Shown piece by piece: positions 52,530 through 61,168 of a stretch of 64,000 nucleotides of DNA; positions within the stretch are counted from its first letter, which is position 1; the number at the start of each line of letters is the position of its first letter. Source of the DNA: Methylocaldum marinum. Its GTDB lineage: Bacteria > Pseudomonadota > Gammaproteobacteria > Methylococcales > Methylococcaceae. A program made the translations under genes and the position numbers. Location of the stretch: NCBI RefSeq assembly GCF_003584645.1, contig NZ_AP017928.1, forward strand, positions 4,157,501-4,221,500, in the 5' to 3' direction. Under the pieces are notes generated by a model that saw only the letters and a list, made by a program, of their open reading frames with translations, did no database searches and was not told the DNA's origin.

Positions 52530-53435
52530 TCAAACCTTTTCCGCCAATAGATCAATCTGATGAACGATCAAGCCGAGTTCTCCGGCCGCCAGTCGTTCGG
52601 AACGCTCGCGGTGCCACCGGTCGAGCATATCCTCGGAGAACTCCCCCGACCGGGCTGCTTCGTCCCGGATCATCCCAAGCAATGCGGTTAAGCAAACAGC
52701 GTCGCCATCGCGATAGGTGCGGCGCTGGGGGGTGATATTCCAGTCGGAGCTGCCGTAGGCGATCATTTCGAATCCGGTTTCGCCGAGAACGCGGTGCAGC
52801 CGTCTTCCGGAGCGGGCGCCGCCGCTGTTGTCGTCCCATACCCGGCGCTCTTCCATGGAGGCGTCGTATATGCCGAGGATGCGGTTTTCCAGCGCTTCGT
52901 CGGTATAGATGGGAAACAGCACGGTCTCGCCGTCGTAATTGACGGTGCTGTAAAAAATTCCCTTCGGCCGCAGCCAGCGCGCGATTCGTTCGGCCATGGT
53001 TGTCAGGGGCAGAAGATCCATCACCGCGTGAGCGATGATCGCATCGATGGAACCGAAGGTTTGATTCGGCTCGAATAGCCGTAGGTCGCCGCAGACGAAA
53101 TCCACCGCAACTTCACGGCCTTTTTTTTTTGAGAGAATGCCGGCCGGTACTGCCGAAACATCGAAACCTCGGTCCCGAAGAAAAGCGGCCGTTCCTTCTC
53201 GAGCGATACCCAGAAGCGTCCGGTCCCGATCCACGGCGGTGATGTGCAAATCGGTTTCGGGACTCAAGCCCAGCAGCCGCAGCACGGAGGCTCCGGTGCC
53301 GGTGCCGAGGTCCAGGCAAACCAGCGGCGATTCGCCCGGCAGCATTCGGGCGAACTCGTTTTCCACTTCGCGGTTCAGGCTGCGCCCGTCCAGCGCGAAT
53401 TTGGCTTCGAGATAGTCGTGGAACGGGATGTCCAC
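52530..53435 (-). CDS. class I SAM-dependent methyltransferase (pterin-like cluster)
   Basis: A 301-residue methyltransferase: VCLDLGTGTGASVLRLLGL (motif I), ITAVDRDRTLLG, IDAIIAHAVMDLLPL, then a helical C-terminal domain (LDRWHRERSERLAAGELGLI). I place the start at a GTG (53435), 14 bases after the PTPS-like stop; a TTG at 53477 would overlap that gene by 28 bases. It is the last gene of the RibA/RibD-MDR-PTPS operon and presumably methylates the final product. No close homologue is recalled. Confidence 0.78.
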   Translation of the reverse strand: MDIPFHDYLEAKFALDGRSLNREVENEFARMLPGESPLVCLDLGTGTGASVLRLLGLSPETDLHITAVDRDRTLLGIAREGTAAFLRDRGFDVSAVPAGILSKKKGREVAVDFVCGDLRLFEPNQTFGSIDAIIAHAVMDLLPLTTMAERIARWLRPKGIFYSTVNYDGETVLFPIYTDEALENRILGIYDASMEERRVWDDNSGGARSGRRLHRVLGETGFEMIAYGSSDWNITPQRRTYRDGDAVCLTALLGMIRDEAARSGEFSEDMLDRWHRERSERLAAGELGLIVHQIDLLAEKV

Positions 53436-53449
53436 GGCCGACGCTTTAG

Positions 53450-53824
53450 TTAAAGCGAACCGCCGAACGCCGCCCAATCCGTTTCGTTTTCCCAGAGTTT
53501 GACCGTCATTTTCACGCCGCGCAGGGTGAGCCGGTCCCTGAGCCGCTCCCAGAATATGCGGGCGAAACGTTCGAGGCTGGGATTGAGCCCGCGAAAAGGT
53601 TCGAGATCGTTGAGGACGCGGTCCCTGAACTCTCCGATCAGCGTCATCGTCGCCTGCTCCAGGTCGACGATGTCGATCAGATAGCCGTGCCGGTCAAGCT
53701 GCTCGCCTTCGATCAGCACTTCCGCCTTGTAATGGTGGCTGTGCTCGAGGGTTTCGTCGCCCCAGTCCCCGCCGATCAAAAAATGCCGGGCGATGAAGTC
53801 GCGGGTAATGGCAAGCTGGTACAT
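53450..53824 (-). CDS. 6-pyruvoyltetrahydropterin synthase-family (QueD-like) enzyme
   Basis: A 124-residue PTPS-fold protein. The three zinc ligands are visible as H14 (FIARH) and H28-x-H30 (EHSHHYKAEVLIEG), followed by GYLIDIVDLE. The catalytic Cys that normally sits four residues before the HxH motif (C-x3-HxH) is replaced by E24 (E-x3-HxH). Glu at this place is known from the PTPS-III branch, which makes 6-hydroxymethyl-dihydropterin. The upstream MDR gene lies 17 bases away on the same strand. Substrate is a GTP-derived dihydropterin-like compound by family, unproven. Confidence 0.8.
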   Translation of the reverse strand: MYQLAITRDFIARHFLIGGDWGDETLEHSHHYKAEVLIEGEQLDRHGYLIDIVDLEQATMTLIGEFRDRVLNDLEPFRGLNPSLERFARIFWERLRDRLTLRGVKMTVKLWENETDWAAFGGSL

Positions 53825-53841
53825 CGCGGTTCCTCGGATCT

Positions 53842-54867
53842 TCAGATGTATTCGAAAATCGGCTGCAATACCCCGGCCTGTTTGCTTTCGACCAGTTCGA
53901 AAGCCTCCTGGCAGGCGCTGGGGGCAAAATGATGGGTAATCAGCCGTTCCGGGCGAATTTCGGCTAGCCATTCCCAGGCGAGGTCCAGTCGTCGTTTTTT
54001 GTTCCAGCGGCCGGACAATTGCGGGTCTATCGTGCTCACCTGGCTGGAAATCAAGCGAATGCGCTGCCGGTGGAAATGGCTGCCGAACTCCAGCGGCGCG
54101 GCCGATTCGCCGTACCAGGAACCGATCACGATGCGGCCTGAAAAACCGGTCAGTTCTATGGCCTGGTTCAGGGCGCTGGCATTCCCCGAGACTTCGATGG
54201 CGGCATCCAAGCCGTCGGCGCCGTCGTAGAAAAGGCAGTCCTTGAGTGCGGCGAGTTCGCGCCCGACCGTCGGGTTGATCGCCAGGGCCGCGCCCATCTC
54301 GGTCGATTTTTGCCGGCGGAAACCGAGCGGTTCGGCCGTGATCAGTTCTCCCAGCGGAAATCGGCTGAGAATTGCGGTGGTGAGCAGCCCGACGATACCC
54401 TGCCCGAAAACCATGATTCTTTCCCCGGGCAGGGGCGCCGCATCGAACACCAGGTTCAGCGCCGATTCCATATTGGCGAGAAACAGGGCGCGTTCCGCCG
54501 GGACGTCCTCCGGCAGGACCAGGCAATCCTCCTTATCGACGACGGCATAGTTTTGGTGGGGGTGGTAGGCGAAGACCCGCTGGCCCAGCCAGTCGCGGTC
54601 TCCGTCCGCTCCCACCGCGGCGACTTCGCCGACTAGGGCGTAACCGTACCGGAACGGATAGCCGAAATCGCCCTCCAGGCCGCCGATACGGGTGTCCTTG
54701 GGCAGGTTGGCGGGCACGCCGCCCCTGAAAATCAGGGATTCCGTGCCCGGACTGATGGCCGAGCACAGGGCTTTGATTAGCAATTCGCCGGCTCTCGGGG
54801 CGGGCAGGTCGATTTCCTGGATCGCCACCGACTGGGGGGCTACGTGATAAACGGCTTGCACTCGCAT
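53842..54867 (-). CDS. medium-chain dehydrogenase lacking zinc ligands (BchC-like)
   Basis: A 341-residue MDR protein. The usual catalytic Cys is absent: the CGTD motif is replaced by SAISPGTESLIFRGG, the GHE motif by YGYALVGEV, and there is no Cys-rich structural-zinc lobe. The Rossmann nucleotide motif IMVFGQGIVGLL is intact. Similar SGISPGTE-type dehydrogenases include BchC-like and pathway-specific oxidoreductases. Its ATG overlaps the RibA/RibD stop by one base (TGATG), giving strong operon evidence. Role: a hydride step on the GTP-derived intermediate, inferred from neighbours. Confidence 0.83.
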   Translation of the reverse strand: MRVQAVYHVAPQSVAIQEIDLPAPRAGELLIKALCSAISPGTESLIFRGGVPANLPKDTRIGGLEGDFGYPFRYGYALVGEVAAVGADGDRDWLGQRVFAYHPHQNYAVVDKEDCLVLPEDVPAERALFLANMESALNLVFDAAPLPGERIMVFGQGIVGLLTTAILSRFPLGELITAEPLGFRRQKSTEMGAALAINPTVGRELAALKDCLFYDGADGLDAAIEVSGNASALNQAIELTGFSGRIVIGSWYGESAAPLEFGSHFHRQRIRLISSQVSTIDPQLSGRWNKKRRLDLAWEWLAEIRPERLITHHFAPSACQEAFELVESKQAGVLQPIFEYI

Positions 54868-56180
54868 CAGACGTATCCGATCGGGCCGAAGGCGATGATG
54901 TCCGATCCCAGGATATGGTACCGACACTCGGTGATGTTCAAAGGCGCTTGCTCGCCGGAGCGGCATAGATCGTCGATGGCTTTGAGTCCGCCAATGATTT
55001 TAGGTGTTATGGTAATCACGCAATAATTCACTAAATGATATTTGAGAAAGGTGCCGATGATCTTCGATCCGCCCTCGACCATGAGGGTGCGGATACCGAG
55101 CTGGCTCAGTTTCGTCAGGGTTTCCCCGAGGTCGACGCAGCCGCCTTCGCCGGGTTGCACCACCAGGATCGTCGCGCCCGCCGAGCGTAGCGCTTCGCGC
55201 TTGTCGGGGTCGGATTCGGCCGTGGTTACGATGATGGGCGGTTTTTCCGATTGCCTCAGAACCCGGCAATCCGGGGGCGTGCGCAGGTTGCTGTCGAGAA
55301 TGACGGGTTGCGGGTTTTCGCCTTCGTAGTAGCGAACGTTGAGCTGGGGATCGTCGCTGAGTATGGTGTTGACCCCCACCAGCAGGGCGTCGTGGTGCGC
55401 CCTCAGGAAATGAGTGAGCGTCAGCGACGGCCTGGAGCTCAGCGCGTAGGGGACCTGGCTGTCCACGGCAATGCTGCCGTCGATGCTCTGGGCGTAGGTC
55501 AGGGTGACGAAGGGGCCGCCTTCCGCCGGCGCCCGGGCCAGCGACAGCTGGCCGATCAAGGGCTCGATGAACGCCAGTTCGTGATGGAACGGGGTTCGCT
55601 CCCGGAAGGTCAGCAAATGGGCCAGTTTTTCGGCCTTGGAGCGCAAGTATCCGGCGTTGTCGTCGTGGTGGCCGACTTCGATGGGTATGCGGGCATCCAC
55701 CTGGATGCCGTATTCGGTGAGTTCGTCGACCTTGCGGGGATTGTTGGTGATGAGCCGGATCGATCGAACGCCGAGATCCTTGAGCATCAGGGCGGCAACA
55801 CCGTAATTGCGTTCGTCCGGTTGATGGCCGAGGCTGATATTGGCCTCCACCGTGTCGAGGCCGCGATCCTGAAGATTATAGGCTTCCAGCTTCTTGCGCA
55901 GGCCTATGCCGCGTCCTTCCTGCCGGAGGTAGAGCAAAACGCCGCAGCGTGAGCGGCCGAGATACTGGAGTGTGTGTTTGAGCTGATCCCCGCAGTCGCA
56001 GCGCCGAGAGCCGAATACGTCGCCGGTCAGACATTCCGAATGGACCCGAACGGGAACGCCCGTCTCGCCGTCTACGTCCGACTTCACCAAGGCAAGATGA
56101 TCCTTGCCGTGCTCGGTGTAGAGATAAAGGGTGAATTCGCCGTAACCGGTGGGAATTCGAGTCTTGACGAGGTTCTTCAC
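54867..56180 (-). CDS. fused GTP cyclohydrolase II - RibD-type reductase
   Basis: A 437-residue fusion. Residues 1-195 are GTP cyclohydrolase II: HSECLTGDVFGSRRCDCGDQ (zinc Cys triad C-x10-C-x-C), QEGRGIGLRKKLEAY and TNNPRKVDEL. Residues 220-437 are a RibD_C/dihydrofolate-reductase-like domain (VTLTYAQSIDGSIAVDSQV, HHDALLVGVNTILSDDPQLN, GIRTLMVEGGSKIIGTFL). There is no RibD deaminase domain. RibA opens GTP to a diaminopyrimidine; the second domain should reduce it with NADPH. First gene of the operon with MDR, PTPS-like and methyltransferase genes, so it is probably not housekeeping riboflavin synthesis. Confidence 0.9.
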   Translation of the reverse strand: MKNLVKTRIPTGYGEFTLYLYTEHGKDHLALVKSDVDGETGVPVRVHSECLTGDVFGSRRCDCGDQLKHTLQYLGRSRCGVLLYLRQEGRGIGLRKKLEAYNLQDRGLDTVEANISLGHQPDERNYGVAALMLKDLGVRSIRLITNNPRKVDELTEYGIQVDARIPIEVGHHDDNAGYLRSKAEKLAHLLTFRERTPFHHELAFIEPLIGQLSLARAPAEGGPFVTLTYAQSIDGSIAVDSQVPYALSSRPSLTLTHFLRAHHDALLVGVNTILSDDPQLNVRYYEGENPQPVILDSNLRTPPDCRVLRQSEKPPIIVTTAESDPDKREALRSAGATILVVQPGEGGCVDLGETLTKLSQLGIRTLMVEGGSKIIGTFLKYHLVNYCVITITPKIIGGLKAIDDLCRSGEQAPLNITECRYHILGSDIIAFGPIGYV

Positions 56181-56396
56181 TAGAGGTTTTTTCGGAGTTT
56201 CAGGGTATTAAAAGAGGCAAACAGTATAAACCGCTATATTGACGAGTCGATACCGAACCGGCTCCATGGAGCGGGATCGGGCGTTCTGTCCTGGAAATGC
56301 GATCTTGCCGACGGAGCCCGGCCGGCATCGAGCGAGCCGGAATCGCTCCGCCGATCGATTTCCTGCCGAGCCGGAAACGAAGACGTCAGTATATCG

Positions 56397-56834
56397 CTAT
56401 TTCTTCCCATAATCCGGGATCAGGCCGACGGCATCGATTCCCGCAATCGCACAGCTTTCGTCCAGATCGGACAAGTCGCCGCTGATTCCGACGGCACCCA
56501 CGATCCGATTGTCCGGCGAGCGGATCAGTACGCCGCCCGGAACCGGCATGAGCCGGCCACCGGCCACTTCGGCCAGGGCCGCCATGAAATGGGGCCGCTC
56601 CTTCGCCATTTTACCCAACTCCCGCGAGGAAACGCCCATCCCGATCGCTCCCCAGGCTTTGGCCAGGGCGATGGAACTACGCATGAAGGATGCGCCATCC
56701 TGGCGCTGCATCGTTTTCAAATGGCCGCCTTCGTCGAGAACGGCCACGGCCAGCGGAGCCAATCTCAGATCCCGCGCCCTTCTGAAGGCACCGTCGATGA
56801 TGGCATTGGAAATTTCAAGTGTCAGAGTGCTCAT
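56397..56834 (-). CDS. GlcG/HbpS-family (DUF336) heme-binding-like protein, second copy
   Basis: A 145-residue paralogue of the 11152-11586 protein: VAVLDEGGHLKTMQRQDGA, SIALAKAWGAIGMG, GGVLIRSPDNRIVGAVGISG, SCAIAGIDAVGL. AAGGA lies before the ATG. It is monocistronic; the RibA/RibD operon starts downstream on the same strand after a 216-base gap. No signal peptide. Ligand unknown; heme or an aromatic is possible for the family. Confidence 0.85.
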   Translation of the reverse strand: MSTLTLEISNAIIDGAFRRARDLRLAPLAVAVLDEGGHLKTMQRQDGASFMRSSIALAKAWGAIGMGVSSRELGKMAKERPHFMAALAEVAGGRLMPVPGGVLIRSPDNRIVGAVGISGDLSDLDESCAIAGIDAVGLIPDYGKK

Positions 56835-57162
56835 GGTTTTTCCTTGTTGTGTCTAAATCTAAGTCGAACCCGTTCGGTAATGCCGAGGAGCGGGTTGCCG
56901 TTCCGCGTCGCCCTTGCGCAGAATAATTTTATCCCTCTTTTTCGTCATGTCATTGAACAAGGCCGGTTTCAAGGCGCGGCGCGTTTTCCTGTCGATTGGA
57001 TACAGGCGTCCGCTCGATGCGGCTTGTTTCAGCAGCCGTCCGGCTTGAAACAATTGGCGGACATGGCTTCAGGCGAGTCGCGGAGGTCGCCGGCCAGCGC
57101 GAGAACGAAAAAAATGACGACAAATCCGGGGAAGGACACTCTATCTTTAAGGCACTGAATCA

Positions 57163-58098
57163 GTGAAACAAGTTCTGCTTAAGGCAGGGGCGCGGCTCAA
57201 TCGCCGGGGCGTCCGCCTAATCGCAATGCTGGCGGTCATGGTCTCTATTTTCGCCAAAATCGACCGTTCCGCGCTGATCGCGCATCTGGCGCATTTCGAT
57301 CCAATCGTGGGCGTCGCCATCGTCGGGGTCTTTCTGCTCTCGGTCGCGCTGTTCGCGCGGCGCTGGTGGCATATCAGCCGAGCTCTGGGGGTGAACGCGC
57401 CATTCAAGGATTTTGTGCGGGCACTTTGGATCAGCCAGAGCGTCAGCGAGTGCGGGCCGCCGCTGGTGGTCGGCGAACTGGCGCGATTTCAATTCATGCG
57501 GGGCGTCGCGGAAACCTGGCAGCTCGTCGTCGGCCAGGCCGTAGACCGGCTTTCCGGGGCGATCGTCCTGCTGTTCTTGGTGCTGGGCCTGACCCCGATT
57601 TATCTCGGCTGGTTCAGCGAGTTTCCCGGACTTAAGGTCGCGGTGTTCGCGGCAATCCTGGTTTCCTCGGCGAGCGCGGCCGCAATCCTTGTTCGGCGCT
57701 TCCGGCGGACGGCGCGTTCACATACCGAGAGGGTGCTCGCCGTTTGCAATCCCTTGCGGTCGCCCGGTCATTACGGGCTGTCCGTGCTGCTCCAGCTCCT
57801 GTTGGCCGCGAATTTCGCTCTGGCGGCGCTGGGGCTGGGTCTTTCCGGCGTCGCTCCGGCCGTGTTCTTGCTCGCGCCGCTGCTCTTGCTCGGCGTCAGC
57901 GTGTTGCCCGGGCTGGTTTCGGATTGGGGCAAGCGGGAAGCGGCGGCGGTGTTTCTGCTGGCTCCGGCGGGGCTGACGGCCGAGCAAAGCGTTGCCGTGT
58001 CCCTGATCTTCGGCGCCCTGCACTTGTTGACCGCCTTGCCGGGAGCGTTATTGCTACTGCTGGCGAGGCGCCGACAGGCGGTTTCCGTCGTAGAGTGA
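57163..58098 (+). CDS. lysylphosphatidylglycerol synthase TM-type (UPF0104) membrane protein
   Basis: A 311-residue integral membrane protein with about eight helices. The motif pattern (RRWWHISRALGVNAPFKDFVRALWISQS, then PPLVVGELARFQFMRG and AVDRLSGAIVLL) is that of the LPG_synthase_TM/UPF0104 family, which in full-length MprF flips or tethers lipids. The soluble aminoacyl-transferase half of MprF is absent. It starts at a GTG with a weak site. Upstream (56835-57162) I see no gene. Confidence 0.8.
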   Translation: MKQVLLKAGARLNRRGVRLIAMLAVMVSIFAKIDRSALIAHLAHFDPIVGVAIVGVFLLSVALFARRWWHISRALGVNAPFKDFVRALWISQSVSECGPPLVVGELARFQFMRGVAETWQLVVGQAVDRLSGAIVLLFLVLGLTPIYLGWFSEFPGLKVAVFAAILVSSASAAAILVRRFRRTARSHTERVLAVCNPLRSPGHYGLSVLLQLLLAANFALAALGLGLSGVAPAVFLLAPLLLLGVSVLPGLVSDWGKREAAAVFLLAPAGLTAEQSVAVSLIFGALHLLTALPGALLLLLARRRQAVSVVE

Positions 58099-58309
58099 AA
58101 GGCTTAACGGGTTTCGGGGCAGGATCGCTTGTCACAGGGCAACGGCCTGGAATATCGCGTGCGGAATACGCGCACCAAGGTATTTACAGTGCCGGGCGGC
58201 ACGGTATTCGCGGTGAGCGCATGGCGGCAAGTGCGCGGCCTCGAGACGACCTCGAGCCGGGAAGTTTTCCCATTGCTCGGCATTAAAACGCGTGTGTTAT
58301 CCTGCGGTT

Positions 58310-58963
58310 ATGGTCAGCCTACAATTCGCCCGATCCAAAGCGTTAGCGCCTCGCAACGCTTTATCCGCCGTCGCCGGCTGGCTGCTGGCCATCGCTTCGC
58401 CCGCGATCTTGGCTCAGCCTGCTAGCGGGCCGGGCGCCGGCCCCTCCGAGCCTCCCCCATCGACCGACGCCGCGGCAGCGAAGCTTCAAACACTTTCCGA
58501 GCTCGACCGGCGATTGGACGGCATCTTGTCCGACGCCGTTTCCGCATTGAAGCAAGGCATCGAAAACGGCCTTCCTTTTCTGCTCGATGAGCGCCGCGGC
58601 CGGATCGAGCGGCTGGAAAAGCTGGTCGGCGATCCTGCCGCGGATATGGCGGAGAAATATCGGCGCGTTCAGGAGGCCTATCGGGTCGAGCTCGACTACG
58701 CGAGGAGCGTCGAGGCTTACCGGGCTGTGCTCCGGACGGGGAACGACGAACGCCTGGTGGATTTCCTCAGCGTCGGCCGCCTGGCGCTTTACTACCAGAC
58801 CCTGGACGGTCACGAATCGGGGATCTGGCGCAACGATCAGGAGCGCTGGCAGCGGTTGTCGGGCGAGGAGAACGAGGCGATCGCCCGCGGGCTGCGCGCG
58901 GCGCGCAAACTCGAACCGCCGCAACTGATGGTTCTGCCCCTGCCTGGGGCCAAGTCGCCGTGA
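58310..58963 (+). CDS. DUF3450-type periplasmic protein of the TonB system
   Basis: A 217-residue protein. The start may be the ATG at 58310 or a GTG at 58292. Signal peptide ends near ILAQ; the mature part is a long helical coiled coil (LSELDRRLDGILSDAVSALK ... RIERLEKLVGDP) followed by FLSVGRLALYYQTLDGHESG and RGLRAARKLEPPQLMVLPLP, which are the DUF3450 signatures. DUF3450 genes regularly open operons with ExbB pairs, ExbD and TonB. Its stop overlaps the next start by four bases. Confidence 0.87.
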   Translation: MVSLQFARSKALAPRNALSAVAGWLLAIASPAILAQPASGPGAGPSEPPPSTDAAAAKLQTLSELDRRLDGILSDAVSALKQGIENGLPFLLDERRGRIERLEKLVGDPAADMAEKYRRVQEAYRVELDYARSVEAYRAVLRTGNDERLVDFLSVGRLALYYQTLDGHESGIWRNDQERWQRLSGEENEAIARGLRAARKLEPPQLMVLPLPGAKSP

Positions 58964-60192
58964 AGCTTCTGCGCGTTCTCCGCTTCCTCCGAACCGCGGC
59001 CGTTTGGGCGGTGTTCGCGGCTTTTCCTCCATCCGTCCTGGCCGCACCCGAGGCGCAGGCCGAACAGCCGGCCTCGCCGTCGGAAGCGGAGGCCCGGTTG
59101 ACGACGGAGCTGGCGGCCAGGGAGGAGCTGTTCTTGAGCATCCGCGAGAGTGCCGCGAATCTCAAACCTTATTATCAGCAGCTGGTTCTGGCGGGTGACG
59201 CCGCGAGCCAGCGGGAACTGATCGACCGGCTCTCCGACAGCCGCCACATTCCGACCGCCGACGAGCTGACGCAGCTGTTCGCCAGTCTGCAGAACCAGCT
59301 CGACGCCCTGGGCAGCGTCTCGACCTTCAGGGCTCCGGTTTATGCGCCGAATGGGCAGGCATCCGAGAAAGAAGTGCTTCGGCTGGGCGGATTCACTTTC
59401 CTTTCCGAAGGGCGTTACCTCGCTTATTCCCCCGAGGTCGACCGCTTGATCGAACTGTCCCGGCAGCCGGCTCCGAATCTGCTCGACTTGGCTCGGGACT
59501 ATGCCCGCGCGGATGCACGGTCGCTGGCGTCGGTGGCCATCGATCCGTCATCAGGGCAAACCCTGCAGTTGATCGTGCAGATTCCGAATCTGCGCGAACG
59601 CATCGCCCAGGGGGGCATTGTCGGCTACCTGATCCTGGGGCTCGCGGGGTTCGCCTATGCGCTCGCCGGCTACCGCTTCGTCGAGTTGACCCGGATCGGG
59701 CAGCGTATCCGGAACCAGCTACAGTCGCCGCGCCCCCGGCTCGACAACCCTTTGGGCCGGGTGCTCGCACGGCTCGACCAGGCGGACACGAACGAGGAAG
59801 AGGTTTTGTATCTGACCGTAGAGGAGGCGTTGAGCCGCGAACAGGCGCGACTGGAGCGGGTCCTGCCTTTCCTGAAACTGGTCGCAGCCATCGCGCCGAT
59901 GCTGGGCTTGCTCGGCACGGTGACCGGCATGATCAAGACTTTTCAGGCCATCGCCCTGCATGGCTCGGGCGATCCGAAACTGATGTCGGGCGGGATTTCG
60001 GAAGCTTTGGTAACCACCGTGGAGGGGCTGGTCACCGCCATTCCGATCCTGCTGTTGCACAGCCTGCTGATGGGAAAAAGCCAGACGCTCACCGCCTTGC
60101 TGGAGGCGCATGCCTCGGCCGCGCTCGCGGCTCGCCTGGAAAGGCGGAACCCGCCTGCGGATGAGGATAATCGGTCGCCGGGCTCGGTCTAA
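58960..60192 (+). CDS. ExbB/TolQ-family proton channel with N-terminal periplasmic extension
   Basis: A 410-residue protein. Signal peptide to about residue 28; residues 30-215 form a periplasmic extension with coiled coils (ELAAREELFLSIRESAANLK); MotA/TolQ/ExbB helices follow at 225-245, 305-325 and 350-375 with LKLVAAIAPMLGLLGTVTGMIKTF. GTG start overlaps DUF3450 by four bases. This is the larger of two ExbB proteins found in TonB2-type systems. It converts proton flow into TonB movement with ExbD. Confidence 0.9.
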   Translation: MKLLRVLRFLRTAAVWAVFAAFPPSVLAAPEAQAEQPASPSEAEARLTTELAAREELFLSIRESAANLKPYYQQLVLAGDAASQRELIDRLSDSRHIPTADELTQLFASLQNQLDALGSVSTFRAPVYAPNGQASEKEVLRLGGFTFLSEGRYLAYSPEVDRLIELSRQPAPNLLDLARDYARADARSLASVAIDPSSGQTLQLIVQIPNLRERIAQGGIVGYLILGLAGFAYALAGYRFVELTRIGQRIRNQLQSPRPRLDNPLGRVLARLDQADTNEEEVLYLTVEEALSREQARLERVLPFLKLVAAIAPMLGLLGTVTGMIKTFQAIALHGSGDPKLMSGGISEALVTTVEGLVTAIPILLLHSLLMGKSQTLTALLEAHASAALAARLERRNPPADEDNRSPGSV

Positions 60193-60215
60193 TCGGCTCA
60201 CGACGAGGAGGTACG

Positions 60216-60737
60216 ATGGGCGGCCGGCTTCTCGAAACGTTCTTGAGCTTTTTTCACAGATCCGAGCAGCACATCGAGGACCTGATGGATTTCGGCGGGC
60301 CGGTGATGTGGCCGCTGCTGGCCGTCTCCCTGCTGCTGTGGACCCTGGTCCTGGAACGCTACTGGTTCTTTCTTCATGCCTTGCCCAAATTTCTTGAACG
60401 CCCCGTGCCACCCCCGCATTCATCCGCCGCGACGATCGGGATGGCCGAGATGAAAATCGCCTTGCGGCGCCATTTGCGGCTGATCAAGACCCTTTCCGGT
60501 ATCCTGCCGATGTTGGGCCTCCTGGGCACGGTGACCGGCATCATCGAAACCTTCGACCTGATCCGCCTATTCGGCAGCGCGGAAACCCGCATCGTCGCAC
60601 GCGGCGTCTCGCAGGCGCTGATCACGACGCTGGCCGGCCTGGTGATGGGGCTTTTCGGCGTCGGGGTCTTTTACAATCTCAACCGGCGCGCCAGGGCCTT
60701 CGAGCGCCGCTATGCCGAGCGTTTACTGCAACCATGA
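60216..60737 (+). CDS. exbB: ExbB-family proton channel, small subunit
   Basis: A 173-residue ExbB. The N-terminal helix (GGPVMWPLLAVSLLLWTLVLERYWFF, 27-52) and the MotA/TolQ segment (TLSGILPMLGLLGTVTGIIETFDLI, 91-115) and the last helix (ALITTLAGLVMGLFGVGVFYNL) are clear. It follows the large ExbB by 23 bases with a GAGGAGG site, and its stop overlaps exbD by four bases. Inner-membrane partner of ExbD and TonB. Confidence 0.93.
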   Translation: MGGRLLETFLSFFHRSEQHIEDLMDFGGPVMWPLLAVSLLLWTLVLERYWFFLHALPKFLERPVPPPHSSAATIGMAEMKIALRRHLRLIKTLSGILPMLGLLGTVTGIIETFDLIRLFGSAETRIVARGVSQALITTLAGLVMGLFGVGVFYNLNRRARAFERRYAERLLQP

Positions 60738-61168
60738 GAAAGCGCGGCCTGTTCACGCGCCGCATCGACGGCGGCGATGAAAGCAGCGAGGCGATCAACC
60801 TGACGCCGCTCATCGACATGGTGTTCATCCTGTTGATCTTCTTCCTGGTGACGACGTCTTTCATCCGCGAATCGACGGTGGCGGTCCAGCGTCCCAAGGC
60901 CGCAACAGCCGTGCCCCAGACGAACGCGGCGGTGATCGTCACCATTACCGCCGACGAACAAATCTGGCTCAACGACGTTTCCGTCGACATACGCCTGTTG
61001 CGCGCCCGGCTCGACCAGCTGGGGCTCGCCAATCCGGCCCAGGCCGCCATCATTCTGGCCGACGTCCAGGCCAGCACCGGTTTGCTGGTCAAAGTGATGG
61101 ATCAGTTGCGCCTCGCCGGTTTCGTCAACATTTCGGTCGCGGCCAGCTCGGCTCCGGACATCCCATGA
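60734..61168 (+). CDS. exbD: ExbD-family biopolymer transport protein
   Basis: A 144-residue ExbD: cytoplasmic N-terminus, one helix (INLTPLIDMVFILLIFFLVTTSF, about 23-45) with the proton-carrying Asp in PLIDMVF, and a periplasmic domain (VTITADEQIWLNDVSVDIRL ... VMDQLRLAGFVNISVAA). Overlaps both neighbours by four bases, so the operon is tightly coupled. Transmits proton motive force to TonB. Confidence 0.94.
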   Translation: MRKRGLFTRRIDGGDESSEAINLTPLIDMVFILLIFFLVTTSFIRESTVAVQRPKAATAVPQTNAAVIVTITADEQIWLNDVSVDIRLLRARLDQLGLANPAQAAIILADVQASTGLLVKVMDQLRLAGFVNISVAASSAPDIP

